A DNA stretch of 64,000 nt from Pectobacterium aroidearum (GTDB lineage: Bacteria > Pseudomonadota > Gammaproteobacteria > Enterobacterales > Enterobacteriaceae): NCBI RefSeq assembly GCF_015689195.1, contig NZ_CP065044.1, forward strand, positions 1,736,001 to 1,800,000. Reading direction: 5' to 3'. This document shows, piece by piece, positions 46,881-55,449 of this stretch (positions within the stretch are counted from its first letter, which is position 1; the number at the start of each line of letters is the position of its first letter). The translations under genes were made by a program, and so were the position numbers. The notes under the pieces are model-generated. The model had not been told where the DNA came from, did no database searches, and saw nothing but the letters and a program-made list of their open reading frames with translations.

Positions 46881-47147
46881 AGAACAAGGCCTTTCACATC
46901 ATAATGCCTGACTCGGTATCGTCGGGAGCAGGCAGAGAAATTCGCGCTGAAAAACTTCAGCGAAGGTGAAAATCAAAAGATGTAAAAGTGAATAGCCGCG
47001 GCGATGATAGCGCGTTTTATTTTGCTGCGGCAAGTCATGATGTTTGAGGGGGGTTGTTCCCCGAGAATGATTGCTCGATTGACGTCATTCCGCCGCCAGC
47101 CGTTTGCCATGCGCTCGGCGTTACCCGCTCACATTGAGCGCCCATGT

Positions 47148-48452
47148 TTACTGGCAGCGCAGCCTGTCAAGCAAGGCATGGTCGGGGTAGCCATCCGGCG
47201 GTAACCCTTCCTGTTGCTGGTAGGCGCGGATCGCCTGCGTGGTGCCGCGGCCAATGTTGCCGTCAATCGCACCCTGATAGAGCTGTTTTTCCTGTAACAG
47301 AATTTGCAGCGCCTCGCGTTCTTTGCGTGTTAACGGCATTTCCTGCCGCGGCCACGGTTTGCGTACCGGCGCATCGTGCTGGTAGTTATCCGACAACAAG
47401 CCGACAGTAAGCGCATAGGAAACGTCATTGTTATACCGCAGAATGGCGCGGAAATTCTCCGTCACCAGAAACGCCGGGCCATTCTTCCCTGTCGGCAGCA
47501 ATATCGAGGCTTTCTCCGAAGACAGCGCTGTCAGATCTCTAGGCACAGCGGTTTTTACCCCGAGCGCCTGCCAGTCAGCGACGGTTTTCTGGTTATCCAT
47601 ACCGGAAAGAGAATAATCAAAACCGGTGGGCAGATTCACTTCAAACCCCCAGGGGACGCCCGCCTTCCATTTAGCCTGCTGCATATAGTTTGCCACCGAC
47701 GCCAGCGTGTCTGGGAAAGAGGTCCAGATATCAGGGTGGCGATCGCCATCAAAATCAACGGCATATTGCAAGTAAGAGGTCGGTATGAACTGAGGCATCC
47801 CCATTGCTCCAGCCCAGGAGCCTTTAATTTGTTCTGGCCGCGTATTGCCGTTTTGAATCATACGTAACGCCGCGATCAGATTCTGCCGGTTAAACGCACG
47901 ACGATAATTGTAGTAATCCAGCGTGGCCAGTGAGCGTATGACCGCTTTGTTGCCGGTATTGGCACCATAATGACTTTCAATGGAGAGAAAGGCGAACAGC
48001 AGTGGCGGATCCACCTGATAGCGCTGATTGATGCGCGTCACGACGTCCGCGTATTGCTTAAGCAGCGTTTTCCCCTGCGCAATATTTTCCAGCGTGATCC
48101 GCTGTTCAAGGTAGGTCCACACGGGAGTGACCAACTCAGGCTGTTTTTGTGTGGCGGCTACCACGTCGGTGTCCGGCGTCAGACCAGCCAACGCGTTATC
48201 AAAGGTATCCGCCGTAATTCCCTGAGAAAGAGCTATCTGTCGTAGTTCCGCCTTCCATTGCTCTATGCTTTTGTCGGGCACGGGGAGACCCGTGGACGTG
48301 TCGGTGACACCGTGCGATTGTAGTAACCCGCTAATATCCTTGCATTCACGAGGTGTGTGAGCGCATGAACTCAACACACCGGAACCGATCATCAACACCA
48401 TGACTCTCGACATCACCAGCATGGATGATGCCTGCGTTCTGTTATTGACCAT
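47148..48452 (-). CDS. MltB-like lytic murein transglycosylase with peptidoglycan-binding domain
   Basis: This 434-residue lipoprotein-like enzyme cleaves peptidoglycan glycan strands. It has a lipobox (GVLSSCAH), the SLT2/MltB domain with catalytic glutamate in SIESHYGANTGNK and GSWAGAMGMPQFIPTSYLQYAVDFDGDRHPD (read in parts), and a C-terminal PG_binding_1 domain (LYQGAIDGNIGRGTTQAI). The start at 48452 follows GGAG; the longer frame to 48485 begins inside an ERIC remnant and is rejected. It is a monocistronic gene. Confidence 0.9.
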   Translation of the reverse strand: MVNNRTQASSMLVMSRVMVLMIGSGVLSSCAHTPRECKDISGLLQSHGVTDTSTGLPVPDKSIEQWKAELRQIALSQGITADTFDNALAGLTPDTDVVAATQKQPELVTPVWTYLEQRITLENIAQGKTLLKQYADVVTRINQRYQVDPPLLFAFLSIESHYGANTGNKAVIRSLATLDYYNYRRAFNRQNLIAALRMIQNGNTRPEQIKGSWAGAMGMPQFIPTSYLQYAVDFDGDRHPDIWTSFPDTLASVANYMQQAKWKAGVPWGFEVNLPTGFDYSLSGMDNQKTVADWQALGVKTAVPRDLTALSSEKASILLPTGKNGPAFLVTENFRAILRYNNDVSYALTVGLLSDNYQHDAPVRKPWPRQEMPLTRKEREALQILLQEKQLYQGAIDGNIGRGTTQAIRAYQQQEGLPPDGYPDHALLDRLRCQ

Positions 48453-48474
48453 GTGACTGCTCCATATAAGAGAG

Positions 48475-48512
48475 ATACCCATCACACCGCAACTCGAATG
48501 ATTTAGGGTATA
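48475..48512. repeat. Internally deleted ERIC remnant
   Basis: ATACCC at 48475-48480 and GGGTAT at 48506-48511 are the ERIC terminal repeats, with the adjacent CAACTCGAATGATTTAGGG matching the left-end consensus on the minus strand. About 90 bases of the central part are missing compared with the copy at 21677-21806. Confidence 0.65.
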
Positions 48513-48779
48513 GAGATGTATCGAAAGCAGGCCCGTAACGCCACAACCGAATCATCGTTGTCGGGCACCACTATGAAATCGTGCAACCTCTCTTAGAGTA
48601 ATAATGCAGCAATACGTCAGAATATACAGACAACCATGGACACAAGTGTCACTAACCACACTCATCCGTAAGCATTACTTCTGTTTTCGTAACGGCGTAT
48701 TGCCACAGGCTTTGCTCCCCGCCGCGACACCTCGTTTAGTGTTGCGGTGTCCACTCTCAGGTTCGTGGGGTTATGACGT

Positions 48780-49434
48780 CTTCGCGGTGGTTTCTGGAGG
48801 CTGCCAGCCGCCGGATGTTTCTATGGCGATCCTGAAACAGCTACAGCCCATCATTGATACGCTTCCCGCCGGATACCGTATTGAACAGGCTGGCCCGATT
48901 GAAGAGTCAGGGAAAGCCACTCAGGCAATGGCGCCGCTGTTTCCGATCATGATTGCCATCACGCTACTGATCATCATCCTACAGGTGCGCTCAATGTCGG
49001 CAATGGTGATGGTGTTTCTCACTTCACCACTGGGGCTGATTGGTGTGGTGCCGACGCTGTTGCTCTTCAATCAGCCGTTTGGCATCAATGCGCTTGTGGG
49101 GTTGATTGCGCTCTCTGGTATCCTGATGCGCAATACCTTGATCCTTATCGGGCAGATCCATCACAACGAGCAAGAAGGGCTCTCGCCATTCGATGCGGTG
49201 GTGGAGGCGACGGTGCAGCGAGCCCGCCCCGTGTTACTGACGGCAATGGCCGCCATTCTGGCGTTTATCCCGCTGACGCACTCGGTGTTTTGGGGAACGC
49301 TGGCTTATACCCTGATTGGCGGAACGTTTGGTGGCACCATCATCACACTGGTGTTTCTGCCAGCGATGTATGCCATCTGGTTCAAAATACGCCCAGAGAA
49401 TAAGAAGCACATCGATAAACCCGTATCGGTGTAA
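48780..49434 (+). pseudogene. Truncated RND efflux transporter (C-terminal fragment)
   Basis: From about 48823 (MAILKQLQPIIDTLPAGYRI) to the stop the frame matches the last quarter of an AcrB-type pump, including ALSGILMRNTLILIGQIHHN and LTHSVFWGTLAYTLIGG. The remaining three quarters, including the first-half proton relay, are absent, and the preceding 220 bases give no homologous protein. It cannot transport. A hairpin at 49452-49480 follows. Confidence 0.85.
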
Positions 49435-49451
49435 ACCGTCATCCCTATAAA

Positions 49452-49480
49452 AACGCTCGTCACATAAGGTGGCGAGCGTT
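49452..49480 (+). terminator. Stem-loop after the RND fragment
   Basis: AACGCTCG at 49452-49459 and CGAGCGTT at 49473-49480 form an 8-bp stem that extends by TCAC/GTGG (one GU pair) to 12 pairs, with a 5-base loop. Confidence 0.55.
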
Positions 49481-49534
49481 ATCCCGTCTGCTGCGTTGCA
49501 CATATTTCCACGCCGTCATTACCGTAAGACCACC

Positions 49535-50102
49535 ATGAGTACTGTCATTATGGCGAAAACGTATTCCTTTGACGCCCCACGATTAACCGGAAAAATTGTT
49601 GCACTCTTGGCGGGGCTTTCGGCCATTAGCATTTTGTTTTCAGGCCGGGCTTTATTTCGCCTCCACCGTGTTCGTTGTCTTTGGTGCGGGTATGGCCGCG
49701 CCGCGACTTGCCCACCGTTATGGACCGCGAAGGATAGCGTCGGTGGGGCTCGCTATCGCGTTAGCCGGCGGGAGTTTGCTACTGTTTGGGCCGAAGGCTC
49801 CAGGCCTGAGTTGGTATACCTTTTCCATGATCGTGTTCCTCTGGGGAATGGGCTTAGCCAATCCACTGGGAACGGCAATAACCATGGGTCCTTTCGGAAA
49901 AGAAGCGGGTCTGGCGTCTGCGCTACTTGGCTTCTTGACGATGGGAATGGCGGCGATGACAACCTGGCTGGGCTCTGTGCTGCCGTTTCCCCCTGTCACC
50001 ACGCTAGGTGGTATACAGGCAACAGCCTGTTTGATTGCACTGGTATTGTTTTGCTGTAGCGCATTCGTGAGAGCGAATACGCGCTCAAGGGAAATTATAT
50101 AG
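49535..50102 (+). pseudogene. Decayed MFS drug transporter (Bcr/CflA-like)
   Basis: The N-terminal piece starting at 49535 (MSTVIMAKTYSFDAPRLTGK) runs into a wrong frame after about residue 37 (SILFSG), and the homologous sequence resumes one frame over (GLYFASTVFVVFGAGMAAPRLAHR) to 50102. The internal part of the transporter is missing, so both a frameshift and a deletion are likely. The later part keeps recognisable membrane segments (WGMGLANPLGTA). No function is expected. Confidence 0.8.
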
Positions 50103-50183
50103 AAAATCCCAGCCCAAAAGAGGAGGGCTGGATGATCGGAGAAGGCTTTCTCGTTAATCGATTGAAAGGGAAATTCCCACGAG

Positions 50184-50220
50184 AAAAACGCCAGTCCTGA
50201 AGCTTTATTAAGGACTGGCG
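50184..50220 (-). terminator. Rho-independent terminator of the hydrolase gene
   Basis: CGCCAGTCCT at 50189-50198 and AGGACTGGCG at 50211-50220 form a perfect 10-bp stem. On the minus strand TTTTTCTC follows, 6 bases after the hydrolase stop. Confidence 0.85.
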
Positions 50221-50226
50221 ACAGCG

Positions 50227-51399
50227 TTACTGTGTTACCACCACATCATTGATGGCATAGACAGTACAGTTGGCAGCCCCTTTTGGCTGGAATTTTTCAC
50301 AGTTTCTGACGGCGGTATCAGCCGCTTCATGGCCGGTCCGTGCCCAATATGCCGTTCCCCATGCCCCGTCTTTTCCTGTCGCAAATGCCTTCTCATAAAG
50401 CCGTGCCGCTTCGTATTTCCTGAACGCTTTTTTGCCCGCAAGGTTATTAAGGTTTGCGGGGGAAGTAAGGTGTACTGTCGGTAAGGAGACGACTTCATCG
50501 ACTGGCAAGTGTTGCTGCGCAAGGAATCCCGCAACGGTTTTCCACCAGAAATCTTCTGGTGCGGTATCCATAAAGACGTGTCCATTCGTTCCAAAAGCAG
50601 GCATTTCAATAAATGCAGCGTTACCTCCACCGCTACGATAGGCCTCAGAAAAGGCTCTACCCATTTCTGGCGTGAAAGATTGATCGTTGCTGGAATAGAG
50701 CCACAGTGAAGGGATGCGAGCAGTGAGGCCATAAGTGGTGAATGCGTTAATCAGACCGGCTCTATCACAAAGTGATTTGCCGTCGATGGAACCTCTACCA
50801 CCGTCAAAATTGATGATAGCCTGAACACCGGGCGGGTTAACCGCGCTGGTTGCCAGAACAGCAAAACCGCCTGCTGACATGCCTGCCAGAACTGCTTTAT
50901 CTGGAGAAGCCCAGGGCTGGAGCCTTATTACTTCAAGCGCAGCCAGTATATCTCTTGTGTCTTTTTCACCTGCCAGCTTATGCAGAGGCTGTTTACAGGA
51001 GCCGCCTGAATATTCAGCTCCGCCGCTTGAATAACCGTATCCCTCCCGCAGAACGGTAACCGCCGCATAACCGTGGCGCGCAAAGGCAAGCGCTGTGGAC
51101 GATTCACGATTTGGGTTTATTTCCCAGCGATCAAACTCAGCAGTACCCACGGTGCCATTAGTAATCACCACTACCGGGAGTTTCGTTTGGCTGACTGGCC
51201 GGGTGACGAATGCATCGAGTAGTGCTGGCTCACCATTATTCAGTGTGACCTGTAATGAAAGCGGTTCTCTGATTAGTCCTTCGAATTGCTGGTGTTTGAG
51301 CGAAACATCCGGTAGAGCAGCGATGGAAGAAAAGGTAAGACAAAACAATGCAGTAATGACGGTTACTCTGATTAGGTCGGCCACCGAGTGATGTCGCAT
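50227..51399 (-). CDS. Secreted alpha/beta hydrolase family protein
   Basis: This 390-residue protein has a signal peptide (VITALFCLTFSSIAALPD) and an alpha/beta-hydrolase core: PVVVITNGTVG for the oxyanion strand, the nucleophile elbow GMSAGGFAV, and the later histidine in GTNGHVFMD. Two cysteines near the C-terminus (NCEKF and NCTVY) may form a disulfide in the periplasm. It resembles dienelactone-hydrolase-like and acetyl-xylan-esterase-like secreted enzymes; the substrate is unknown. It is monocistronic with a strong terminator. Confidence 0.85.
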   Translation of the reverse strand: MRHHSVADLIRVTVITALFCLTFSSIAALPDVSLKHQQFEGLIREPLSLQVTLNNGEPALLDAFVTRPVSQTKLPVVVITNGTVGTAEFDRWEINPNRESSTALAFARHGYAAVTVLREGYGYSSGGAEYSGGSCKQPLHKLAGEKDTRDILAALEVIRLQPWASPDKAVLAGMSAGGFAVLATSAVNPPGVQAIINFDGGRGSIDGKSLCDRAGLINAFTTYGLTARIPSLWLYSSNDQSFTPEMGRAFSEAYRSGGGNAAFIEMPAFGTNGHVFMDTAPEDFWWKTVAGFLAQQHLPVDEVVSLPTVHLTSPANLNNLAGKKAFRKYEAARLYEKAFATGKDGAWGTAYWARTGHEAADTAVRNCEKFQPKGAANCTVYAINDVVVTQ

Positions 51400-51500
51400 T
51401 CTTGTTAACCTTGTCTGGTATGTGGTGATGTGTTTTTGTTCAACACGCCTCGATGAATATCAGGTATTCATCGAGGCCTCAACAGCAACTGAAAGTCTAT

Positions 51501-51670
51501 TTAACGGTGGTTTAAATAAGTCCAGGCTGAATGCATCGGAAGCGTGGAGGAGCTGTCATCGGGCTTGAGGCTGCGGATTTTCACGCCGCCAAGAGGCATT
51601 TTGGGGGAACGCAGATAGCTAACCAATTTTGCCCCAAATCTGATCACCTGCTTTTCCCGTGTGAGGGTAT
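51501..51670 (-). pseudogene. Possible gene end truncated by the insertion sequence
   Basis: A minus-strand frame ending at 51501 (SLKPDDSSSTLPMHSAWTY and more) runs unbroken into the left end of the IS element, where the original upstream part would have been. I do not recognise the protein. It may be the 3' end of a gene cut by the insertion, or chance. Confidence 0.35.
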
Positions 51671-51749
51671 TGTAAGTATCCCTGCAATACGGACCATTCA
51701 CTTTTAGAGATCTTCCGACATACTAACTATGTCCCCTGAGGAGATCGCT

Positions 51750-52016
51750 ATGCGCAAGATCCGATTCACTGAACACCAGATCATCGCCGTTCTGAAGTCC
51801 GTCGAAGCCGGACGAACCGTCAAAGATGTCTGCCGCGAAGCCGCTATATCCGAAGCCAGCTATTACAACTGGAAAGCAAAATACGGCGGGATGGAAGCGG
51901 CTGATATTAAAAAGATCAAAGATCTGGAAGACGAGAACCGGCGGCTCAAACAGATGTTTGCCGACCTCAGTCTGGAATGCCGGGCGCTAAAAGATGTTAT
52001 TGAAAAAAAGCTTTAA
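51750..52016 (+). CDS. IS3-family transposase OrfA
   Basis: This 88-residue protein has a helix-turn-helix (RKIRFTEHQIIAVLKSVEAG and KDVCREAAISEASYYNWKAK) and a leucine-zipper-like C-terminus (KDLEDENRRLKQMFADL). The start at 51750 follows GAGGAG; 51729 is an upstream alternative. Slippage at AAAAAAAG (52003-52010) by -1 fuses it to OrfB. Confidence 0.92.
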   Translation: MRKIRFTEHQIIAVLKSVEAGRTVKDVCREAAISEASYYNWKAKYGGMEAADIKKIKDLEDENRRLKQMFADLSLECRALKDVIEKKL

Positions 52017-52861
52017 AACCAGCGATAAAACGTGAGCTCGTCAGTTATCTGACCTCGCAGTTTGCGATGAGCATACGTCAGGCATGCAGGACGTTATCGT
52101 TGAGCAGGACGGTGTTTTTATACCAGCCAGATACCCGGCGTGATGAATCGGTGATCCAGGGGCTGCTAGTGATGGCTGAACGCTATCCACGATACGGATT
52201 TAAGAAGCTTTTTCAGGTATTGCGCAGGCAGGGGAATACCTGGAATCACAAGCGTGTTCACCGAATTTACTGTCTTCTGAAACTGAATTTTCGTCGCAAA
52301 GGAAAGCAACGTCTGCCGGTGCGTAATCCGGCTCCACTGGCGACCCCAGAGGCGCTGAACCAGAGCTGGTCCATCGATTTTATGCACGACGCGCTGGTCT
52401 GCGGCAGACGCTTCAGAACCTTCAATGTGGTGGATGATTTTAACCGGGAAGCCCTGGCCATTGAAATTGACCTGAATATCCCGGCCCAGCGTGTTGTCCG
52501 GGTACTGGATAGGATCGTGGCAAACCGTGGATATCCGCTGAAGATGAGGATGGATAATGGGCCAGAACTTATATCGCTGGCGCTGGCTCAATGGGCCGAA
52601 GAGCATGGCGTGATGCTGGACTTTATCAAGCCGGGTAAACCGACGCAAAACGCATTTATCGAACGCTTTAACCGGACGTACCGGACCGAAATACTGGATT
52701 TTTATCTGTTCAGAACACTGAATGAAGCACGGGAAATTACAGAGCGCTGGCTGGCTGAATATAACGGTGAGCGGCCCCATGAATCCCTGAATAACCTGAC
52801 GCCGGAAGAGTACCGTCTGATGGCTGAAAACCCGGAAATCTCAAAAAGTGCGTGGAACTAA
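52004..52861 (+). CDS. IS3-family transposase OrfB (via -1 frameshift)
   Basis: The DDE integrase-core domain carries SIDFMHD, MDNGPE and FIERFNRTYRTEIL, i.e. all three acidic catalytic positions. In the -1 frame the sequence reads KALKPAIKRELVSYLTSQ directly after the slippery site and continues without stop; an ATG at 52067 is an internal option. The element looks intact in both frames and may be active. Confidence 0.92.
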   Translation, partial: KKALKPAIKRELVSYLTSQFAMSIRQACRTLSLSRTVFLYQPDTRRDESVIQGLLVMAERYPRYGFKKLFQVLRRQGNTWNHKRVHRIYCLLKLNFRRKGKQRLPVRNPAPLATPEALNQSWSIDFMHDALVCGRRFRTFNVVDDFNREALAIEIDLNIPAQRVVRVLDRIVANRGYPLKMRMDNGPELISLALAQWAEEHGVMLDFIKPGKPTQNAFIERFNRTYRTEILDFYLFRTLNEAREITERWLAEYNGERPHESLNNLTPEEYRLMAENPEISKSAWN

Positions 52862-52877
52862 AACGGGTGTGCTTACA

Positions 52878-53493
52878 TTAGCTGTTCACTATAATCCCGA
52901 TATTTATTCTGTAATAAAAGTTAAGTTTATTGAGATATGGAAAAATATTAAGGTCTTAAATTCAACTAATACTCAATAGACGTAGTGTGCCCAAATAGTA
53001 TTATCTAGTGTGTGTACACATCTGGTCATGATCTATCCAGTATCATCAATTTCTTTCTTAGACCCTTGCAAACATGCCGTAAAAAATCTAGTTGCCATTT
53101 TGCTGGTAAACAATTCTCATTGGCTGATATTCACTTTAATTTTTTATTATATCGATATTTTGATATTAATATTGGAAGGCTATGTTATCCATTAGTGCGT
53201 CTTTGATTTTCTGCTATTTTGTATATAAAAGAAAAATGTTTGCTAAAATGGTGATGATGTGAATAACGAATAGTGGTTTAGTAATCTACTCTGTAGAGAT
53301 CTTGTTGAGATCATAGCAGTTATTCATTTTTCAGGTTTAGTGCAGCATTAATTTCATTGGCAACCAATTCTGTGATGTGGAACATGATTATAGTTCTAAT
53401 GATTTTTTATTTCATTAAATAAATAATCTTCCTGTATTGATAATTATCCAAAATATGTTAAAGGATAATGAACAACAAACACAAGGAGGTTTA
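52878..53493. other. AT-rich non-coding region at the island edge
   Basis: I see no convincing gene in these 616 bases. Two overlapping short frames near 53010-53206 lack ribosome-binding sites and family features. The change from the GC-rich chromosome to AT-rich DNA occurs here, directly after the IS element. Confidence 0.6.
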
Positions 53494-53748
53494 ATGTATA
53501 AAAACAATGATGAAGCCATTGATTGGGAAGCCAAGCGACTTTTAGATGATGGTATCTATACCGATACAGAACAAGCCTATTTAGAAGCAGAAAAGATAGT
53601 AATCAATATTAGGGAACAAGCAAAGCAGCGCCAGATTAAAAAACATTTCAAGATGAAAATAAAATCAATCAAGAAAAAACTGAATAATGATGACTATGCG
53701 AATATTCCTTATGATAAAAATAGAAAACATTGGGGGAATGACATATGA
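53494..53748 (+). CDS. Small protein upstream of a mobilisation-like gene (84 aa)
   Basis: An excellent AAGGAGG precedes the start at 53494 (MYKNNDEAIDWEAKRLL). The 84-residue protein is charged, with an acidic helical first half and a lysine-rich second half (KKHFKMKIKSIKKKLNN). I do not recognise a family. It overlaps the next gene by ATGA, so the two should be translationally coupled and probably work together. Confidence 0.65.
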   Translation: MYKNNDEAIDWEAKRLLDDGIYTDTEQAYLEAEKIVINIREQAKQRQIKKHFKMKIKSIKKKLNNDDYANIPYDKNRKHWGNDI

Positions 53749-54029
53749 CAACAAAAACAATCAAACAACAAATTGCTTCAGCACAAGAACGTCTATACTT
53801 CTTGGAAGCTAAAAAGAAACAGCAAACGAAAAAAGAAAATACACGTCAGAAAATTATTTTCGGTGCAGAGGTTGCCAAAATATTAGGATGTGATATTGGT
53901 TATGTAGATAAGGAATTGGTCTTTGGGATTCTGCTTGATATCCCAAATCTTCATGAAAGCGATATTGAAAGGTATAAAGCACAAGGCCAAACTTATATCG
54001 AAAGGGTTTTAAATAAATCCAAACAGTAG
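53745..54029 (+). CDS. Conjugal transfer TraD/MobC-like small protein (94 aa)
   Basis: This 94-residue protein has a coiled-coil-like N-terminus (TIKQQIASAQERLYFLEAKK) followed by KKENTRQKIIFGAEVAKIL. This layout resembles the small TraD/MobC relaxosome proteins of mobilisable plasmids and elements, where a helix with RxK(I/L)xxGA precedes a short tail. No relaxase is present in the window, so it would be a remnant or would act in trans. Assignment is by resemblance only. Confidence 0.55.
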   Translation: MTTKTIKQQIASAQERLYFLEAKKKQQTKKENTRQKIIFGAEVAKILGCDIGYVDKELVFGILLDIPNLHESDIERYKAQGQTYIERVLNKSKQ

Positions 54030-54056
54030 TTTTCCTTTTCACGTCCGAACGGTGAG

Positions 54057-54083
54057 CCGACCTAAAACTTGTTTTTAGGTCGG
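54057..54083. terminator. Stem-loop between convergent genes
   Basis: CCGACCTAAAA at 54057-54067 and TTTTAGGTCGG at 54073-54083 form an 11-bp stem with a 5-base loop, with the A/T part at the loop side. It separates the mobilisation-like pair from the acetyltransferase gene. Confidence 0.6.
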
Positions 54084-54117
54084 TGAACTGTTGAGCAAGC
54101 CCAAGAGGGCGCGGTAG

Positions 54118-54558
54118 CTAATTTTGTCGAAATCGAAGATGGATGAGTGGGTAAGGACGTCCCTGACTGTCAAATTCAGAACGTCCCACATGTTCAAAGC
54201 CAATATGCTCATAGAACTCCATAGCCTGTGCATTCTGCTCATTTACATCAGTAGTTAACCGAGAATATTGTGAGAGTGCTGTATGCACCAGTGCTTTTCC
54301 TACGCCTTGCCCATGATAATCTGGATCTATAAAAAGCGCTTCCATATGCCCGTCATGTAAATACATGAAACCAATTGGTTGTCCTGTTGATTCACATGCA
54401 AGAGTCAGTTCGACTGTAGGAAAGAATACGGCAAGTTCTTTTTCTATTGCCGAACGATCTTTTACCGCTAAGAAATGATGTGTCGCATCAACAGCCTTAC
54501 ACCATATTTCCAAAATACGAGGGATATCTTGTTTTGTAGATGAGCGGATTTTAAGCAT
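54118..54558 (-). CDS. yjaB: GNAT acetyltransferase, YjaB-like
   Basis: This 146-residue enzyme has the GNAT fold with the acetyl-CoA loop DPDYHGQGVGKALV and follows E. coli YjaB along its length (IWCKAVDATHHFL, HMEALFIDPD, LTTDVNEQNAQAMEFYEHIGF, GRPYPLIHL). The substrate of YjaB is not firmly established. The gene lies 70 bases downstream of the H-NS paralogue on the same strand. Confidence 0.85.
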   Translation of the reverse strand: MLKIRSSTKQDIPRILEIWCKAVDATHHFLAVKDRSAIEKELAVFFPTVELTLACESTGQPIGFMYLHDGHMEALFIDPDYHGQGVGKALVHTALSQYSRLTTDVNEQNAQAMEFYEHIGFEHVGRSEFDSQGRPYPLIHLRFRQN

Positions 54559-54628
54559 GTGCGGCCTTGATTTGTTAGATAACCGTCAGCGATGAGTTCT
54601 GCCAACGGTTTTGATAAAAATAATTCTA

Positions 54629-55030
54629 TCAGATTTCAAAATCTTCCAAAGTCTTACCATTTTCAAGCGCAGCGGCGATAGCTTTTGGTGTACGGCCCTG
54701 ACCTGTCCATAACTTTTCATTGCCGTTTTCATCGACATATTTATATTTGGCTGGACGAGGAGCGCGTTTAGATTTTGCTGACTTGGTGGCAGAAACAGAA
54801 CCAAGCAGTTCAGCAGGATCGATACCATCTTCTAACAGTTTGGCACGAAGAGCTTCAATTTTTGCCAGACGTTCAGCCTGTTCTTGTTGAACTTTGGTTT
54901 CTTCTTCACGGCGCTCTTCAACAATAACGGTGAGCTTTTCCAGCATTTCTTCCAGTGTCGCCAGATCGGTTTCTCGTGCCTGAGCACGCAGGGTACGAAT
55001 GTTATTTAATACTTTGAGAGCTTCACTCAT
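54629..55030 (-). CDS. H-NS-family nucleoid protein (island-encoded paralogue)
   Basis: This 133-residue protein keeps the H-NS layout: N-terminal dimerisation [20 protein letters not shown], coiled coil ([18 protein letters not shown]), a lysine-rich linker and the C-terminal DNA-binding motif [17 protein letters not shown] with the minor-groove QGR core. Differences in the coiled coil and linker set it apart from chromosomal H-NS. Carried on an AT-rich island, it probably silences the island genes or buffers host H-NS. AGGA precedes the start. Confidence 0.9.
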   Translation of the reverse strand: MSEALKVLNNIRTLRAQARETDLATLEEMLEKLTVIVEERREEETKVQQEQAERLAKIEALRAKLLEDGIDPAELLGSVSATKSAKSKRAPRPAKYKYVDENGNEKLWTGQGRTPKAIAAALENGKTLEDFEI

Positions 55031-55131
55031 AGCTTATTATCCTGATGGTGATAAAGAATCATTGATAGGTATATCGAAATTTGACACATGTCAGTAATAA
55101 ATTATATATCAGTATAGAGACGGAGGAAATA

Positions 55132-55368
55132 ATGAAAAAGAAGAAATCAAAGAAAAATCCGCTTGAGGATACGGCTGTGTTAAGTCGAATTGCCAAAAAC
55201 GCCTCACAGAAAGCGATCAACGAGGCATTCAGGGCTGGAATGCCTATCCACTGTATTTCAGAAGGAAAACTGGTAAAAGTGTATCCTGATGGAAGAATAG
55301 AGTGTGTGAAAGATCTGAATATAGAACCTATTTCTCTCGCATCAGCCGTTCGTCAGTTATCCCGCTAA
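55132..55368 (+). CDS. Small basic protein of unknown function (78 aa)
   Basis: GGAGG precedes the start at 55132. The 78-residue protein opens with a lysine tract (MKKKKSKKN) and then reads AINEAFRAGMPIHCISEGKLVKVYPDGRIE, a beta-hairpin-like pattern I recall from small uncharacterised proteobacterial proteins. There is no DNA-binding motif I can name. It lies divergent from the H-NS paralogue and 81 bases upstream of pilS. Confidence 0.65.
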   Translation: MKKKKSKKNPLEDTAVLSRIAKNASQKAINEAFRAGMPIHCISEGKLVKVYPDGRIECVKDLNIEPISLASAVRQLSR

Positions 55369-55449
55369 TTACACACCGCTATCTATTGTTTAATTCAATG
55401 TAATTGTTTATCTGTTTTTCATCGTTTGGATGAAAAGGAGTTAAATAGG

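Larger units (their letters stand above)
51671..52877 (+). mobile_element. IS3-family insertion sequence, IS407-group type (about 1.2 kb)
   Basis: Terminal inverted repeats TGTAAGTATCCCTG (left, 51671) and TGTAAGCACACCCG (right end 52877, read on the minus strand) agree at 10 of 14 positions. Two overlapping transposase frames with an A7G slippery site lie inside. The 4-base flanks are GTAT and TTAG, so the expected 4-bp duplication is missing. Confidence 0.85.

Noticed and set aside
53010-53206. Two overlapping frames in the AT-rich island edge
   Set aside because: No ribosome-binding site, hydrophobic low-complexity translation and no family resemblance.
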